This document shows, piece by piece, positions 7,053 through 7,944 of a stretch of 7,944 nucleotides of DNA. This DNA comes from Terriglobus sp. (lineage in GTDB: Bacteria > Acidobacteriota > Terriglobia > Terriglobales > Acidobacteriaceae). Where the stretch lies: assembly GCA_023265355.1 (NCBI GenBank), contig JAHFTZ010000090.1:1-7944 (forward strand), in the 5' to 3' direction. The notes under the pieces were generated by a model. That model saw only the letters and a list, made by a program, of their open reading frames with translations. It did no database searches and was not told the DNA's origin. The position numbers were made by a program, and so were the translations under genes. Within the stretch, counting starts at the first letter, position 1. Every line of letters begins with the position of its first letter.

Positions 7053-7082
7053 AAAGGCCCCGCGAGTGATCGCGGGGCCTTT
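7053..7082 (-). terminator. GC-rich hairpin, probable intrinsic terminator of the DUF2383 gene
   Basis: Positions 7053-7065 pair perfectly with 7070-7082 (13 bp, arm AAAGGCCCCGCGA), leaving a four-base loop that reads GTGA on the plus strand. On the minus strand the stem is followed by TTTCTCATT, a modest T-rich run, and it begins 21 nt after the DUF2383 stop codon. The plus strand also continues T-rich (TTTGTGTTGTT), so it may work in both directions. It lies only 18 nt ahead of the doxX-like ATG. Confidence 0.75.
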
Positions 7083-7103
7083 GTGTTGTTGGTTAGAGAT
7101 TAA

Positions 7104-7565
7104 CTACTTACGCGCGTCGCGTGCGGCCTTCACATAGTCGTGTGAGGTCTGAATGTGTGCGGCCTGCTCGCTGAGGAGCTGGTGTACGGGGAGCGGAAGA
7201 TCCTTCTTCAGGGCGTCTGCGTAGGTTTTCTTGGCGGTATCTTCGCCTCCCTCAGCCGTTGCCAGGAGGGTGTGATCGTCGCCGCCGAAGGCCTGCTTGA
7301 TCTCGCCCCAGGTCCGGTGGATGGAACCGGCTACGGTGCCCTTTTCCTTGAAGGCATCATGTACGCCCGCCTTGATAAGGACATCTTCCAGATCGCCTTT
7401 GAAGCTGGCGCGCTTGAGAGATTCAGCGAGGAAGTAGCGCTTCAGCGTTTCATCCTTCAGGTCGTGACCGATCTTCTGAAAGCCTTCTTCGCCATCAATG
7501 AGGACGCCGATGACTTCCTTGAGCGTGCTTTCCACTTCTGAATTCTTGTTGTTTTCGCTGGACAT
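7104..7565 (-). CDS. DUF2383 / PA2169-family four-helix-bundle protein
   Basis: The product has 153 residues, soluble and almost fully helical. It matches the PA2169-type family (TIGR02284, ferritin-like four-helix bundle) in order: ESTLKEVIGVLIDGEEGFQKI (12-32), ESLKRASFKGDLEDVLIKAG (48-67), the hinge KGTVAGSIHRTWGEIKQAF (75-93), then ATAEGGEDTAKKTY (102-115) and LLSEQAAHIQTSHDYVKA (130-147). The biochemical role is unknown; family members often accompany stress or stationary-phase genes, so a stress role is only inferred. Whether metal ligands are complete cannot be judged by eye. ATG 7565 is chosen because AAAGGAA lies 10 nt upstream and the family-like sequence begins soon after. The frame stays open to 7730, but that extension is proline/arginine-rich and unlike the family. 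A hairpin terminator follows the stop. Confidence 0.92.
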   Translation of the reverse strand: MSSENNKNSEVESTLKEVIGVLIDGEEGFQKIGHDLKDETLKRYFLAESLKRASFKGDLEDVLIKAGVHDAFKEKGTVAGSIHRTWGEIKQAFGGDDHTLLATAEGGEDTAKKTYADALKKDLPLPVHQLLSEQAAHIQTSHDYVKAARDARK

Positions 7566-7737
7566 GTCGCTATCGTTCCTTTCGGTCGGTTCGTTATTTC
7601 GATTCTGAAAAGGGTGCAGAAGAGCAGCGGTTGCAGTGCGATTCTCCTTGGCCGGTGACAAAGGGAGGAAATCGCGAAAACCCCCGCCCGCTGCCCTGTG
7701 TTCTGCATTTTGGTACAACAAACAACTCAAACTAAGG
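7566..7737 (-). other. Leader/promoter region of the DUF2383 gene, no gene seen
   Basis: This stretch separates the DUF2383 start from the palindrome at 7738. It must hold the promoter and leader of that gene unless transcription begins further right. I could not find a -35/-10 pair with good matches and correct spacing, so no promoter is placed. It includes a C-run on the plus strand (7681-7685) within a GC-rich patch. Confidence 0.5.
7576..7582 (-). promoter_or_regulatory. Ribosome binding site of the DUF2383 gene
   Basis: AAAGGAA on the minus strand lies 10 nt before ATG 7565. It decides the start against longer in-frame versions reaching back to 7730. Confidence 0.75.
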
Positions 7738-7764
7738 ACCGTTTCGGGTATGTCCCGAACCGGT
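7738..7764. repeat. Imperfect palindrome, possible operator
   Basis: Positions 7738-7748 (ACCGTTTCGGG) and 7754-7764 (CCCGAACCGGT) form 11-base arms with one mismatch (7742/7760) around a five-base centre. It lies 173 bp upstream of the DUF2383 start. No T-run follows, so a terminator is unlikely. A protein-binding site or a small RNA hairpin is possible. The symmetry is seen; the role is inferred. Confidence 0.5.
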
Positions 7765-7944
7765 TATCTAGGTGCTTTGTACATGGAGTAGTTTGGCGGC
7801 GGAATCGTTGCTTGGTGGCGAGGTTTGACGCTTGTGGAAAGAAACGTTCGGTTCGTGGGAACAAATGCCTCGCTGGAGCCCAAGAATCTGGCTCTTTTGG
7901 GGAGTATTGGAGTGGATGCGGGGTGTCGATTGTGTGCTGATTTT
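7765..7944. other. G+T-rich stretch at the window edge, no supportable gene
   Basis: By hand count of 7771-7944 (174 bases), G is 65, T 53, A 30 and C 26. This gives 68% G+T on the plus strand and 52% G+C, lower than the neighbouring genes appear. Several frames stay open to the edge on both strands, but the skew itself removes stop codons from the minus strand, so openness is weak evidence. One plus frame from GTG 7834, with GAGG 10 nt upstream, reads 37 codons to the edge. It may be the start of a gene or nothing. I recognise no domain. Confidence 0.4.

Noticed and set aside
7566..7730. N-terminal extension of the DUF2383 protein by 55 codons
   Set aside because: The extension is Arg/Pro/Asn-rich and unlike the family, while ATG 7565 has a well-placed AAAGGAA.
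7698..7940. 80-codon plus-strand frame across the palindrome and G+T-rich tail
   Set aside because: It has no ribosome site at its ATG, reads through the palindrome, has unusual Cys/Arg/Trp content and matches no domain I know.
7765..7944. Two minus-strand frames open from the right edge to about 7767-7772
   Set aside because: A C+A-rich strand has few stop codons by composition. Neither frame shows a recognisable motif and they overlap each other.

Overview
The window looks like ordinary chromosome of an acidobacterium, probably class Terriglobia (subdivision 1; Granulicella, Edaphobacter and Terriglobus are examples). The main clue is the truncated first gene, which matches the VWFA-related family that is expanded in Acidobacteriota. 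Moderately high GC, RNase J and a DUF2383 stress-type protein are compatible with this. The genus cannot be fixed from the sequence alone.

Layout, left to right. The 3' end of a VWFA-related gene (to 638) is followed by a complete RNase J gene (683-2356). After it lies a 24-bp near-perfect hairpin (2371-2422) without a T-tract. Four plus-strand genes with gaps of only 6-24 nt then form a likely operon: a membrane-anchored alpha/beta hydrolase (about 2514-3746), a PLP-dependent threonine dehydratase/serine racemase-type enzyme (3764-4768), an exported SH3-like plus TPR-like protein (4775-5785), and undecaprenyl-diphosphatase UppP (5810-6670). Facing them on the minus strand are a small DoxX-like membrane protein (7034-6600), whose 3' end overlaps uppP by 71 bp, and a DUF2383/PA2169-family four-helix-bundle protein (7565-7104). 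A 13-bp GC-rich hairpin sits between these two. The last 379 bases hold no gene I can support. They contain the leader of the DUF2383 gene, an imperfect palindrome and a strongly G+T-skewed tail.

How the genes may work together: UppP recycles the lipid carrier for peptidoglycan and other envelope polymers. The exported SH3/TPR protein just upstream has an architecture often seen in envelope proteins. The anchored hydrolase at the head of the cluster would also face the periplasm. The cluster therefore leans towards the cell envelope, with one cytosolic amino-acid enzyme in the middle. A serine racemase activity for that enzyme would fit an envelope theme, but this is inference. RNase J upstream is an RNA-decay enzyme and probably a separate unit.

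I found no CRISPR array, tRNA, rRNA, insertion sequence, phage gene or recognisable defence system, and no convincing new multi-gene system. The items most worth a second look are the RNase J 3' hairpin, the antisense uppP/doxX overlap, the hairpin 18 nt ahead of doxX, and the uncharacterised SH3/TPR protein next to uppP.
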